NCBI GenBank assembly: GCA_023457935.1
Contig: JAEXBA010000071.1
Location: 1-38,077, forward strand
Reading direction: 5' to 3'
Source of the DNA: Bacteroidota bacterium
GTDB lineage: Bacteria; Bacteroidota; Bacteroidia; Flavobacteriales; Weeksellaceae
Length of the DNA stretch: 38,077 nucleotides
The notes below the pieces were generated by a model. The model had not been told where the DNA came from and did no database searches. It saw nothing but the letters and a program-made list of their open reading frames with translations. Position numbers and translations under genes: made by a program. Shown in pieces: positions 5,771 to 13,693 of the stretch. The first letter of the stretch is position 1, and each line of letters starts with the position of its first letter.

Positions 5771-6814
5771 ATGATAGTACCTCTGGACGGCCAATTTTCA
5801 GAACTGAATGAATTTCTTCAGCAGAACAGTTTTTCCAAAATATTCATTCTAACCGATGAAAATACACACGAACACTGCCTTCCGGTACTGCTTCCCAATC
5901 TTGAAACCGATTTGCCCATCGAAATTCTTGAAATAGAACCGGGCGAAGAAATGAAAACCATTGATACTGCCGTACAGCTCTGGGAAATCCTTTCCGAGTT
6001 TGAGGCCGACCGTAAATCGCTGCTGATGAATCTTGGCGGCGGTATGATTACCGATCTTGGCGGTTTCGTGGCCTCTACCTATAAAAGAGGTATACCTTTT
6101 ATTAATATACCGACAAGTCTTCTTGGAATGTGCGACGCATCCATTGGTGGCAAAACCGGTATTGACCATCAGTTTCTGAAAAACATCGTAGGAACATTTG
6201 CCGAACCGCTTTCGGTTTTCCTCTTCCCTTTCTTTCTGAAAACTCTTCCTGAAAGAGAACTGCATAGCGGATTTGCTGAAATGCTTAAACACGGTCTGAT
6301 TGCCGACCGCCGGCATTGGGAAGATCTTGTTTCTCTGCAGGAAATTACTGCGGAAAGTGTTGCTCCTTATATAATAACGTCAATGAAAATTAAGGAAAAC
6401 ATCGTGTCGCAGGATTTTAAAGAACAGAACATCCGCAAAACCCTGAATTTTGGACACACTTTCGGACATGCTTTCGAATCGCTGTTTCTTAAAACCGGAA
6501 ACCCTGTAACTCACGGTGAAGCGGTAATTGCCGGCATGATCTGCGAAACGCAGTTGGCGAATCTGAACGGACTGTTATCAGCCGAAACAGCGGGAGCCAT
6601 CAAAGAGGTTCTTACAAAACTGTATACCCAACTGGACATTTCGCAATTCAGTGTTGAAGAAATTACAGCTCTGATGATGAACGACAAGAAAAACAGCAGC
6701 GGAAATATCCGTTTTTCACTAATTACGGACATCGGAAACTGCATTTATGATTATCAGTCGAGTATTACAGACATCACCGACAGCTTAAAATCTTACAGAA
6801 TTCCCACCTCTTAA
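5771..6814 (+). CDS. aroB: 3-dehydroquinate synthase
   Basis: Second step of the shikimate pathway: converts DAHP to 3-dehydroquinate, using NAD and a divalent metal. Family motifs are clear: GGGMITDLGGFVASTYKRG (NAD and substrate region), PTSLLGMCDASIGGKTGID, the metal ligand E of FAEMLKHGLI, and the H of LNFGHTFGHAFE. Length 347 residues is normal. It is a single gene with its own promoter. Downstream lies a 365-bp non-coding stretch. Confidence 0.95.
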   Translation: MIVPLDGQFSELNEFLQQNSFSKIFILTDENTHEHCLPVLLPNLETDLPIEILEIEPGEEMKTIDTAVQLWEILSEFEADRKSLLMNLGGGMITDLGGFVASTYKRGIPFINIPTSLLGMCDASIGGKTGIDHQFLKNIVGTFAEPLSVFLFPFFLKTLPERELHSGFAEMLKHGLIADRRHWEDLVSLQEITAESVAPYIITSMKIKENIVSQDFKEQNIRKTLNFGHTFGHAFESLFLKTGNPVTHGEAVIAGMICETQLANLNGLLSAETAGAIKEVLTKLYTQLDISQFSVEEITALMMNDKKNSSGNIRFSLITDIGNCIYDYQSSITDITDSLKSYRIPTS

Positions 6815-7179
6815 AGTGACAGACTTAAGATTTTTTCAGTAAAAATGATTCATTTCTGTCATGTTTTACCAAAATTGTGTCACATACAAACGTTCAGTTA
6901 TTAATTTATAATTATTCTAAATAATATTTTAGAATTAATCATAAACAACTGTATTTCAATCTTTTACATATAATCTAATTCTAATTAAACATTTGTTTTA
7001 TTTTATTGCTTTTAACAAGTAAACCAATTTGGCAAAATATTTGTGATATCAATAATATCGAAACTGATAATTCTGAAAATTCACGTGGAAATTATGTAAG
7101 CAGGTTTTTTCGGTTTTGGCACAGTTTTGACAGAACGAAAAGAAGTAAAATTTAAAATTAGAAATTAAAATTTAAGATT
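6815..7179. other. 365-bp AT-rich intergenic region before the outer-membrane protein gene
   Basis: No gene-like frame. It contains an 8-bp perfect dyad (6914-6921 and 6928-6935; ATTCTAAA ... TTTAGAAT) and GATATCAATAATATC, a smaller dyad, at about 7046. No exact TAnnTTTG box or T-tract terminator hairpin was seen. Length and AT bias fit a long regulated leader for the downstream porin-like gene. Confidence 0.4.
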
Positions 7180-7803
7180 ATGAAAAAGTTATTTTTAGGT
7201 GCAGCAATCGCAATGAGTTCATTGACATTCGCACAACAGTTTGGTGTAAAGGCAGGTATGAACGTATCTTCAATGTCTAAAGATGAAGGTCTTAGCGACC
7301 AGGGATCAAAAATCGGTTTCAACGCAGGTGTATTCATGAATGCTCCAATCGCGGAAAACTTCAGCATCCAGCCAGAACTTTTGTTCTCTCAGTATGGTGA
7401 GAAGTATGATTATACAGTACCAGCTACTGTTGTTACGCCAGAAACAAGATATTCAGGTGCTACTCACCTAGACTATGTAACAGTACCAGTAATGTTTCAG
7501 TATAACGTAATTCCTAATCTTTATTTAGAAGCTGGTCCGGAATTCGGTTTGCTTATCAACGCAAAAGATAAGTACAAAAATGAAACTACAGGCGAAACGA
7601 TCTCTGAATCAGGTGATTTCAAAGATGATTTAAATACTTTCAACTTCGGACTAGGTCTTGGTGCAGGTTATTATTTCACAGAAAACATCGGTCTTACAGC
7701 TAGATATGTTGCTGGTTTCACAGATATCGCAAAAGACAGACCTTCTGGAAGCGATGCAGTTAAAAACAATGTATTCCAAGTTGGTTTAGCATATAAATTC
7801 TAA
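7180..7803 (+). CDS. Outer-membrane beta-barrel (porin-family) protein
   Basis: A 207-residue protein of the OMP_b-brl / OmpA-like 8-strand barrel type found throughout Bacteroidota. A signal peptide (residues 1-18, ending TFA) precedes the mature QQFGVKAGMNVSSMS. Alternating hydrophobic strands follow, and it ends in an aromatic-terminated strand (FQVGLAYKF) that is the outer-membrane sorting signal. No cargo or ligand can be deduced. Smooth codon choice suggests high expression. Preceded by a 365-bp leader and followed by a strong terminator, so it is monocistronic. Confidence 0.85.
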   Translation: MKKLFLGAAIAMSSLTFAQQFGVKAGMNVSSMSKDEGLSDQGSKIGFNAGVFMNAPIAENFSIQPELLFSQYGEKYDYTVPATVVTPETRYSGATHLDYVTVPVMFQYNVIPNLYLEAGPEFGLLINAKDKYKNETTGETISESGDFKDDLNTFNFGLGLGAGYYFTENIGLTARYVAGFTDIAKDRPSGSDAVKNNVFQVGLAYKF

Positions 7804-7826
7804 TCAGAATCATTATTTAACCTTAT

Positions 7827-7860
7827 AAAAACGGGCTTCCAAAATTTGGGAGCCCGTTTT
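7827..7860. terminator. Terminator between the barrel gene and purF
   Basis: AAAACGGGCTTCC pairs with GGGAGCCCGTTTT (one G-T pair) around a 7-nt loop. The A- and T-flanks allow it to work for both convergent genes. Confidence 0.8.
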
Positions 7861-7885
7861 GCTTATGCTGAAATTAATAATTTCC

Positions 7886-9379
7886 CTACTGAAACAGCTC
7901 TACTTCTTCACCCTTTTCCACGGGATATTTTTCTGTAAAACATCCGAAACAGTGATTGGAACTACCCAAAATAACCTGCAGATTTTCAATGCTCAGAAAT
8001 TCAAGAGAATCCACACCAAGATATTTCCGTAATTCTTCTGTCGTCATATTGGCTGAAATCAAATCATCTTTTGACGGCGTGTCAATTCCAAGAAAACACG
8101 GCGCAATAATTGGCGGAGAAACACTTCTGAAGTGAATTTCCTTTACGCCTGCATCTTTCAGAATCTTTACCAGACGTTTGGAAGTGGTTCCGCGCACAAT
8201 GGAATCATCAATAATCACTACCCTTTTTCCTTTTATTTCGCTGATGATTGGGTTCAGTTTCAGATTCACGATTCTTTCACGCATTTCCTGTGTAGGTACA
8301 ATGAACGACCTTCCGATATACCGGTTTTTTATGAGAACCGGACGGAAAGGAATTCCCGAAACCTTCGAGAAGCCAATGGCAGCCGGAACTCCGGAATCCG
8401 GAACACCAATCACGATATCTGCATCAACAGGCGCCTGTTCCCAGATTTTCTCACCGGACCGCTCACGCACTTCATGCACATTGATGCCTTCCATGGTTGA
8501 ATCCGGACGGGCAAAATAAATATATTCGAATGCGCAGATTCTTCGCTCACAGTCTTCTTTCACCATGAAGCTTTTCAGTCCTTTTTCATTATCGCTGGTA
8601 TAAACGATTTCTCCCGGCAGAATATCGCGTACATACTGCGCACCGACAGCATCCAAAGCAGCTGATTCCGATGCAGCAACATAGGTTTTCTCGTCAATAG
8701 CGCCCAAAACCAATGGACGGATACCGTGAAAATCACGGAACGCAAAGAATTTGTTCCGCGTAACGCCCACAACCGAATATGCGCCTTCAATTTTCTCCAT
8801 GGTTGCTTTAATGGCACCACGAAGTCCCAAATCAAGATTTTTCTGAATCAACCGAAGGATCACTTCAGAATCAGAAGTTGCTTTAAAAACAACGCCTTCG
8901 CTTTCCAGTTCTTTCTTAAGCTGTTTTGCATTGGTAAGGTTTCCGTTGTGAGCAATGGAAAGAATGATCTGATCGTATTCGTTCTTTGCAAAAAACGGCT
9001 GGAAATTATACTTCTTCTTATCGCCTGCCGTGGTATACCGCGTATGGCCGATTACGGCATTTCCCATAAAAGTATCCGGCTCTTTGATTTCCTTGTAGAC
9101 ATCCAGAACCAGACCTTCATCTTTAATATTGAAGATTTTACCGTTTCCGGCAACCGAAATTCCGCACGCTTCCTGCCCGCGGTGCTGAAGCGCAAACAGC
9201 CCGAACTGCGACAATGAAAACGTATCCTGATCGTTCTCGGAATAGAGCCCGAAAATTCCGCATTCTTCAGAAGGAGCGTCCAGTTTTTCCTCTTCCTTTG
9301 TCCGGAAAAGGTTTCGTCCGTACGTACGTTCCTGAAACTGCTGCAGGTAATTTTCCCTTGCTTTTTCTAAATTTTTCAT
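7886..9379 (-). CDS. purF: Amidophosphoribosyltransferase (glutamine PRPP amidotransferase)
   Basis: First committed step of purine synthesis: PRPP plus glutamine to phosphoribosylamine. The N-terminal nucleophile Cys is residue 40 (SEECGIFG), so a 39-residue propeptide would have to be removed; no later Met could serve as start. The glutaminase domain has IGHTRYTTAG. The PRPP loop is VVIIDDSIVRGTTS. Four cysteines in the B. subtilis-type [4Fe-4S] positions appear to be present (the clear pair is CFGC near the end). 497 residues. It is last in a leftward gene run with purC 21 nt upstream. Possible control by the satD operators is inference. Confidence 0.95.
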   Translation of the reverse strand: MKNLEKARENYLQQFQERTYGRNLFRTKEEEKLDAPSEECGIFGLYSENDQDTFSLSQFGLFALQHRGQEACGISVAGNGKIFNIKDEGLVLDVYKEIKEPDTFMGNAVIGHTRYTTAGDKKKYNFQPFFAKNEYDQIILSIAHNGNLTNAKQLKKELESEGVVFKATSDSEVILRLIQKNLDLGLRGAIKATMEKIEGAYSVVGVTRNKFFAFRDFHGIRPLVLGAIDEKTYVAASESAALDAVGAQYVRDILPGEIVYTSDNEKGLKSFMVKEDCERRICAFEYIYFARPDSTMEGINVHEVRERSGEKIWEQAPVDADIVIGVPDSGVPAAIGFSKVSGIPFRPVLIKNRYIGRSFIVPTQEMRERIVNLKLNPIISEIKGKRVVIIDDSIVRGTTSKRLVKILKDAGVKEIHFRSVSPPIIAPCFLGIDTPSKDDLISANMTTEELRKYLGVDSLEFLSIENLQVILGSSNHCFGCFTEKYPVEKGEEVELFQ

Positions 9380-9400
9380 TTTTATTGTTCTCGGAAAAAC

Positions 9401-10123
9401 TTATTTATTCAAAAGTTTCTTCAACCGTTCGTAAATTTCAACATAAGCTTCGGTAACTTCACCCAAATCTCTTCGGAAACGGTCTTTATCCAGTTTTTTC
9501 ATTGTATCCTTATCCCATAAACGGCAGGTATCCGGAGAAATTTCATCGGCCAGAACAATTTTTCCGTCGGAAGTTTTGCCCAGTTCAATTTTAAAATCCA
9601 CCAGAATAATATTCATCTGATCAAAAAGATCAATAAGTATGTTGTTGATTTTATCGGTAAGCGCATACATTTCATCAAGGTCTTCTCTGGTTGCAGCTCC
9701 GAGGAAAATCGCGTGATAATCGTTAATCAGCGGATCGCCCAGCTCGTCTTTCTTATAACAGATATCGAAAATGGTAACCGGAGATTTAATTCCCTCTTCC
9801 ACTCCAAGACGCTGCGCCATGCTTCCTGCAGAATAGTTTCTTACCACCATTTCCAGCGGAATAATATCCACTTTCTTCACAAGCTGCTCTCTTTCATCAA
9901 TTTTCTTAATGAAATGTGTTGGTATTCCTTTATCATTCAGATATTCAAAAATCAGTGTAGTAATGGCATTGTTCATCTCACCTTTAAGATCTACCTGGCC
10001 TTTTTTCTGTGCGTTGAAGGCAGTAGCATCATCCTTAAAACGTACCACAACCTCATCCGGATTGGATGTTTCGAACACCTGTTTTGCTTTTCCTTCGTAA
10101 AGCATTGCTCCTTTCTGACTCAT
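9401..10123 (-). CDS. purC: Phosphoribosylaminoimidazole-succinocarboxamide (SAICAR) synthase
   Basis: Ligates aspartate to CAIR in purine synthesis, using ATP. Family signatures are LYEGKAKQVFET near the N-terminus, VVRNYSAGSMAQRLG in the middle, and ILVDFKIELGK with LADEISPDTCRLWD. 240 residues, normal length. It starts at ATG 27 nt after the DUF3307 gene; no -7 box is seen in that gap, so it may be read from the satD promoter together with purF. Confidence 0.95.
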   Translation of the reverse strand: MSQKGAMLYEGKAKQVFETSNPDEVVVRFKDDATAFNAQKKGQVDLKGEMNNAITTLIFEYLNDKGIPTHFIKKIDEREQLVKKVDIIPLEMVVRNYSAGSMAQRLGVEEGIKSPVTIFDICYKKDELGDPLINDYHAIFLGAATREDLDEMYALTDKINNILIDLFDQMNIILVDFKIELGKTSDGKIVLADEISPDTCRLWDKDTMKKLDKDRFRRDLGEVTEAYVEIYERLKKLLNK

Positions 10124-10150
10124 TTTACTTTTTATTTTTTTGCTTTATTT

Positions 10151-10852
10151 CTATAATAATTTAACGAGAATTCCGACCAGAACTGCCGTTCCGAAGCTCA
10201 GCAGTGTCCCGATCATGATATATTCTGTAAGTTTTCTCTGTTTTGCTTCTGCAAGATCACTGAAGCGGAAAATTGATTTTGCGGCAATCAGAAACCCAAC
10301 ACCTTCCCAATGGTTCACGACGATAAAAACGAAAACCAGCAAGCGCTCAAGAATGCCGATGTATTTTCCTGCGTTGGTTAAGGATTCCGTCTGCATTTTG
10401 CTGTGATCTACAGTAACCGGCGTCCATGCGGAAAGCAGTATTTTTATGAAGATTGAAACCGGTGTCGTGAGGAAAAGTGCCGCTGTAAACAGTGTAAGAA
10501 ATTCCGTACTGCTGAAATAGGTAAAGTTGAGCTCCCCTACATACAGTGAAATCCCCAGAATAACCAGAATATGCATGGCCTGATCTGCAAAAAACCAGAT
10601 CCGGCGCGTTTTTGTCTTCTGAAAATGAAGTTTAGCCGCATCAATTAAAAAATGGCTGATTCCCACCAATACTGCAATCCACCAAAGGCTAACATCCCAC
10701 AAAAGGACAAAACTTAAAATGGTATGAAGAAGAATGTGGAAGTAAAGATATTTGCTTTTTGTTTTTTGCCGCTCTTTGTCTGCAACCCATGAATTTGGCT
10801 GTAAGATAAAATCTCCGATGATATGTGCCAGTATGAGTATAGTAAGAATCAT
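10151..10852 (-). CDS. DUF3307 integral membrane protein, partner of SatD
   Basis: A 233-residue polytopic membrane protein (about 6 hydrophobic segments). The N-terminal block LAHIIGDFILQPNSWVADK and the FHILLHT / HFLIDAAK histidines match the DUF3307 family. The family's histidines and aspartate within membrane helices could bind metal, but no activity is known to me. One base separates its ATG from the satD stop, so the pair is coupled; in Bacteroidota the two genes often travel together. Function unknown. Confidence 0.8.
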   Translation of the reverse strand: MILTILILAHIIGDFILQPNSWVADKERQKTKSKYLYFHILLHTILSFVLLWDVSLWWIAVLVGISHFLIDAAKLHFQKTKTRRIWFFADQAMHILVILGISLYVGELNFTYFSSTEFLTLFTAALFLTTPVSIFIKILLSAWTPVTVDHSKMQTESLTNAGKYIGILERLLVFVFIVVNHWEGVGFLIAAKSIFRFSDLAEAKQRKLTEYIMIGTLLSFGTAVLVGILVKLL

Positions 10853-10853
10853 T

Positions 10854-11459
10854 TTACAGCTGCGAGATTTTTTTACGGAAATACCGTTCGGTTTCCAGGA
10901 TGAGATCGTAGTTCGCGCGTTTGAGGCGCTGGCTGACGGAAGACTGTGAAATGTTGAGTTGCTGCGCTGCCTGTTCCTGGTTGAGCGATTGATCCTGAAT
11001 CAGCAAATGAATAATTTCTGCTGAAACGGCAGACCAATTGTCAAAATCCAGCGAAACCCATTTGAAAAGCGTATTCAGGTCCAAATCCACATTATCGTTG
11101 GGTGTTTTAATGGCGAGCGTTCTTCCTTCTGCCTTTATATCGTTAAGCAGCCGGCCCGAGTTTACGTAAGCCGAACCGTTGGATTCCGTTATTTTTTCGG
11201 AGGTGAACACTTCGTTTCCTATTCCTACTGCAATTCTTACATCAAGATTTTCAAAGGTTTTCACCAGGGATTTTATCGAAATTACTTTCCAGAACACCTC
11301 ATCTACCTTGCATTTGTACTGAAACTCATCACCGCGGTAGATTTCCCACTGCGCAGGACTTTCTGCCCAGCCTGCAAGCAGGTTTTTCAGTTTCTGCAGC
11401 CAAAGCTCAGTATCGCTTTGCTGAGAATTGACAATATCTCCGGTAATTACTGCAATCAT
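10854..11459 (-). CDS. SatD-family protein: GGDEF/cyclase-like N-domain plus HTH
   Basis: A 201-residue SatD-family protein, named after a gene of the acid-tolerance locus in Streptococcus mutans. Residues 1-150 carry features that recall class III cyclases/GGDEF domains: VITGDIVNS with D8, YRGDEFQ with D44/E45, RIAVGIG (75-81) and GSAYVNSGRL. Residues about 158-183 (LNQEQAAQQLNISQSSVSQR) form a helix-turn-helix. So it may be a nucleotide- or metal-sensing regulator that binds DNA. It starts at ATG only 4 nt past its own -7 box, which implies a leaderless mRNA, and four dyads occupy its promoter. Family call is good; sensing role is inferred. Confidence 0.8.
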   Translation of the reverse strand: MIAVITGDIVNSQQSDTELWLQKLKNLLAGWAESPAQWEIYRGDEFQYKCKVDEVFWKVISIKSLVKTFENLDVRIAVGIGNEVFTSEKITESNGSAYVNSGRLLNDIKAEGRTLAIKTPNDNVDLDLNTLFKWVSLDFDNWSAVSAEIIHLLIQDQSLNQEQAAQQLNISQSSVSQRLKRANYDLILETERYFRKKISQL

Positions 11460-11463
11460 CCTG

Positions 11464-11494
11464 CAAATATAAGCAAATACACTTATTTTCCAAA
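11464..11494 (-). promoter_or_regulatory. satD promoter (Bacteroidota consensus)
   Basis: Minus strand: TTTG (11494-11491), 19-bp spacer, TATATTTG (11471-11464). Both elements match consensus. Dyad 1 fills the spacer and overlaps the -7 box, so a bound protein would block RNA polymerase. The ATG begins 4 nt after the -7 box, so the transcript is leaderless or nearly so. Confidence 0.75.
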
Positions 11495-11573
11495 ATTATA
11501 AGTATATCTGCTTATTTTTAAAGATTATAAGTTAAAAAGCTTATAAATTTAAAATATAAGTTAAATAGCTTAT
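11469..11573. promoter_or_regulatory. Array of four 18-bp dyads, 29-bp period, upstream of satD
   Basis: Each copy is ATAAG-N8-CTTAT: 11469-11486, 11498-11515, 11527-11544 and 11556-11573. Starts are exactly 29 bp apart, leaving AT-rich 11-bp spacers. All five bases of each half-site are invariant in all four copies, while spacers and cores vary, so this is selection on half-sites and not a recent duplication. The likely ligand is the SatD HTH (autoregulation), which is inference. 29 bp is about 2.8 helical turns, so sites do not lie on one face. Confidence 0.85.
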
Positions 11574-11577
11574 ATTT

Positions 11578-13488
11578 TTATTTCTTGATAAAGCGAAGAA
11601 CTTTACTGTCGATTTTCAGCATATAGACACCTGATTTCAGAGCGGAAACATCCACAGCATTATCTGTTCTGAATGGATTGTCTTTACTGAACATCAGTCT
11701 GCCAGACATATCAAACACCTGAACAGTTTTAACTTTGGTAATGTCTTTTCCATCCACGAAAAGCTCAGGTCCGGAAACAGGATTCGGATAAATCACAATT
11801 TTATTATCGGCATAGATAACATCAGCAGAACCAAGTGTACCCAGATTATTACAGTAATTGGAACCGTACACCTGCCATTCACCCAAATCAAAAGTTGCAG
11901 TAGGCTGTGTTACAGACGGAAGACGGTACAACGACTGGTTTCCCAAAGAATTATCGGTATCTTTCACACCAATGGCATCTACCGTATTGTTTCCCGTATA
12001 GGTAAGTTCCACATAATTGTATCCGCTGAAAGTTAAGGGTGCAGAAGCCGTAACAAACCGAGCCTGTGCATTGGTATAACAGCTGAATGAAGCATTGGGA
12101 TTCAGCACTACGAATGTTTCTCCCGGCGCTGCTTTACCTTCAAGCTGATATCCTTCATCAAAATAATAATTCGGGCCCGCACTGTTATAGAACTGAATAC
12201 CCAGACTGTAATTGTTCAGATTAACTTCGTGCCCGGTATTGTTGGTAATTTCAATGGCTTTATTGTTGCCGGTTCCTTCAAGATACTTTGTAATCATGAG
12301 ATCTTTTGCAAAACCGTCCGAGGCCAGTGTAACAGCGTTCACTGTATTGCTTTGGGCAGATTCCAGATAACCTTTATCATACGCCTTAACAGTGAAACTG
12401 TATGTTGTGGAAGGCGTAAGCCGGTCAATAGAAATTGAAGTTGATTTCGTACGCGCAACCGGTGTAGCGGAACCATCCATGTAAATATTATAACCCAAAA
12501 CATCAGCTTCAGGACTGGCAGTCCAGCTGAGGTTCACAAAATGTGCATTCTGCTGCGCAACCGTTAAGTTGGCAGGCACTGAAGGCGGAACCGCATCCGG
12601 AGTTTCAGACCAGATTAAATCTACCCACTGCATATTGTCGATAAAAGGATTTCTGTTTTTCTGAATGGCAAAAACAGTATTGTTACGGTCGATTTCCTTC
12701 TGCGAAACCGGATCCAGCGTATTCCACTGTTTCAGCATATTGATATAAGCCGCGTCCAAAGCTCTTTCCGCAGTACCATCCAAAGGAGAACGGTCATTAG
12801 CAGGAATCTGATTGGTATTACTGTTAGCATACTGCTCATACCTGAATGAAGGCAGCTTGGCTTCGTACCTTGTTACAAAATACAGTATTGATCTGGCAAT
12901 ATCACCCTTAAACTCATCGATGGGTTCGTAAACCCTTCCCGTGTAGGCATACCCAGGCGTAAGATCGTTCGCAATCTGAGAAGTATTACTAAATGTATAA
13001 TGTACTGTTGAGCCCGCAATTCCGTATGGATAATTACCTCTTCTCTGGTTGATGTACCCATCCGTAGGAATCACAAAATGCAAATCCGAATACATTGGGT
13101 AATAACTGTAAAAAGTGTTCTGAGGAACAATATGCTCGCGGTTGTACACCGCTCCTTCCGCAGTGGCTGCTCCTACAATCTGCGTCGTGTTATATTCATA
13201 GGAATCTGCACCGCCGGGAATTTCAGAATACATATCAAGTAAAATATAATTTCCTCCGGTTGGATTGGTTGCCGGCGTATGGTCATAATAAACATCAATA
13301 TCCGTCTGCTTATAATAGTCTGGAAGATCACCGTAATGCCAGTTGTAATTATTGGCCGAAATAATTTCGTAAACTTTAGATTTCAATGCGTATCCGGAAA
13401 GCCCTGCAGTACCGTCATAATAACCCGCAGGTGCCTGAGAGAAAGCCAAAAACGGTAAAAACAAAGCAGAAAATATAAGTTTTTTCAT
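11578..13488 (-). CDS. Secreted endonuclease-I family nuclease with FN3, lamin-tail-like and T9SS domains
   Basis: 636-residue extracellular nuclease. Signal peptide 1-18 (ends AFSQ). Endonuclease I core at about 30-300 with REHIVPQ (H119) and DLHFVIPTDGYINQRRGN, the metal-finger catalytic motifs. An FN3 domain at about 315-400 (PSVPANLTVAQQ...). A lamin-tail-like beta domain at about 405-545. The C-terminal ~75 residues form a T9SS type A sorting domain (IYPNP ... SGVYMLKIDSKVLRFIKK). It would degrade external DNA or RNA. ATG at 13488 is chosen because it begins the signal peptide; an ATG at 13533 would add 15 residues. Its stop lies 5 bp from the nearest satD dyad. Confidence 0.9.
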   Translation of the reverse strand: MKKLIFSALFLPFLAFSQAPAGYYDGTAGLSGYALKSKVYEIISANNYNWHYGDLPDYYKQTDIDVYYDHTPATNPTGGNYILLDMYSEIPGGADSYEYNTTQIVGAATAEGAVYNREHIVPQNTFYSYYPMYSDLHFVIPTDGYINQRRGNYPYGIAGSTVHYTFSNTSQIANDLTPGYAYTGRVYEPIDEFKGDIARSILYFVTRYEAKLPSFRYEQYANSNTNQIPANDRSPLDGTAERALDAAYINMLKQWNTLDPVSQKEIDRNNTVFAIQKNRNPFIDNMQWVDLIWSETPDAVPPSVPANLTVAQQNAHFVNLSWTASPEADVLGYNIYMDGSATPVARTKSTSISIDRLTPSTTYSFTVKAYDKGYLESAQSNTVNAVTLASDGFAKDLMITKYLEGTGNNKAIEITNNTGHEVNLNNYSLGIQFYNSAGPNYYFDEGYQLEGKAAPGETFVVLNPNASFSCYTNAQARFVTASAPLTFSGYNYVELTYTGNNTVDAIGVKDTDNSLGNQSLYRLPSVTQPTATFDLGEWQVYGSNYCNNLGTLGSADVIYADNKIVIYPNPVSGPELFVDGKDITKVKTVQVFDMSGRLMFSKDNPFRTDNAVDVSALKSGVYMLKIDSKVLRFIKK

Positions 13489-13693
13489 AAGGTATTCATT
13501 CTGTTTCAGGTGGCTAAAATACTGAAATTTCATCGGTTATCTGTCCATTATTATGTTAAAAAATAATAAATAAACAGAGTGGTAAAAAATTGTAATTCAA
13601 ACCATTATGTATAGAAAGGTACTAGCAGCCAAACCCTGAAAATATATTTTCGTAATCCTCTCATTTTGCCTATATTTACGCCAAATATTTACT

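Noticed and set aside
5849..6316. Minus-strand 155-residue frame opposite aroB
   Set aside because: Shadow of aroB; no promoter or recognisable motif.
7116..7131. Sigma-54 promoter (TTGGCAC then TTTTGAC)
   Set aside because: The GG and second dinucleotide are 9 bp apart instead of 10, and the -12 element reads GA instead of GC.
11469..11573. CRISPR-like array, because repeats are evenly spaced
   Set aside because: Repeat units are 18-bp dyads with invariant half-sites and 11-bp AT-rich spacers; there are only four copies, no Cas genes, and the array overlaps a promoter. An operator array fits better.
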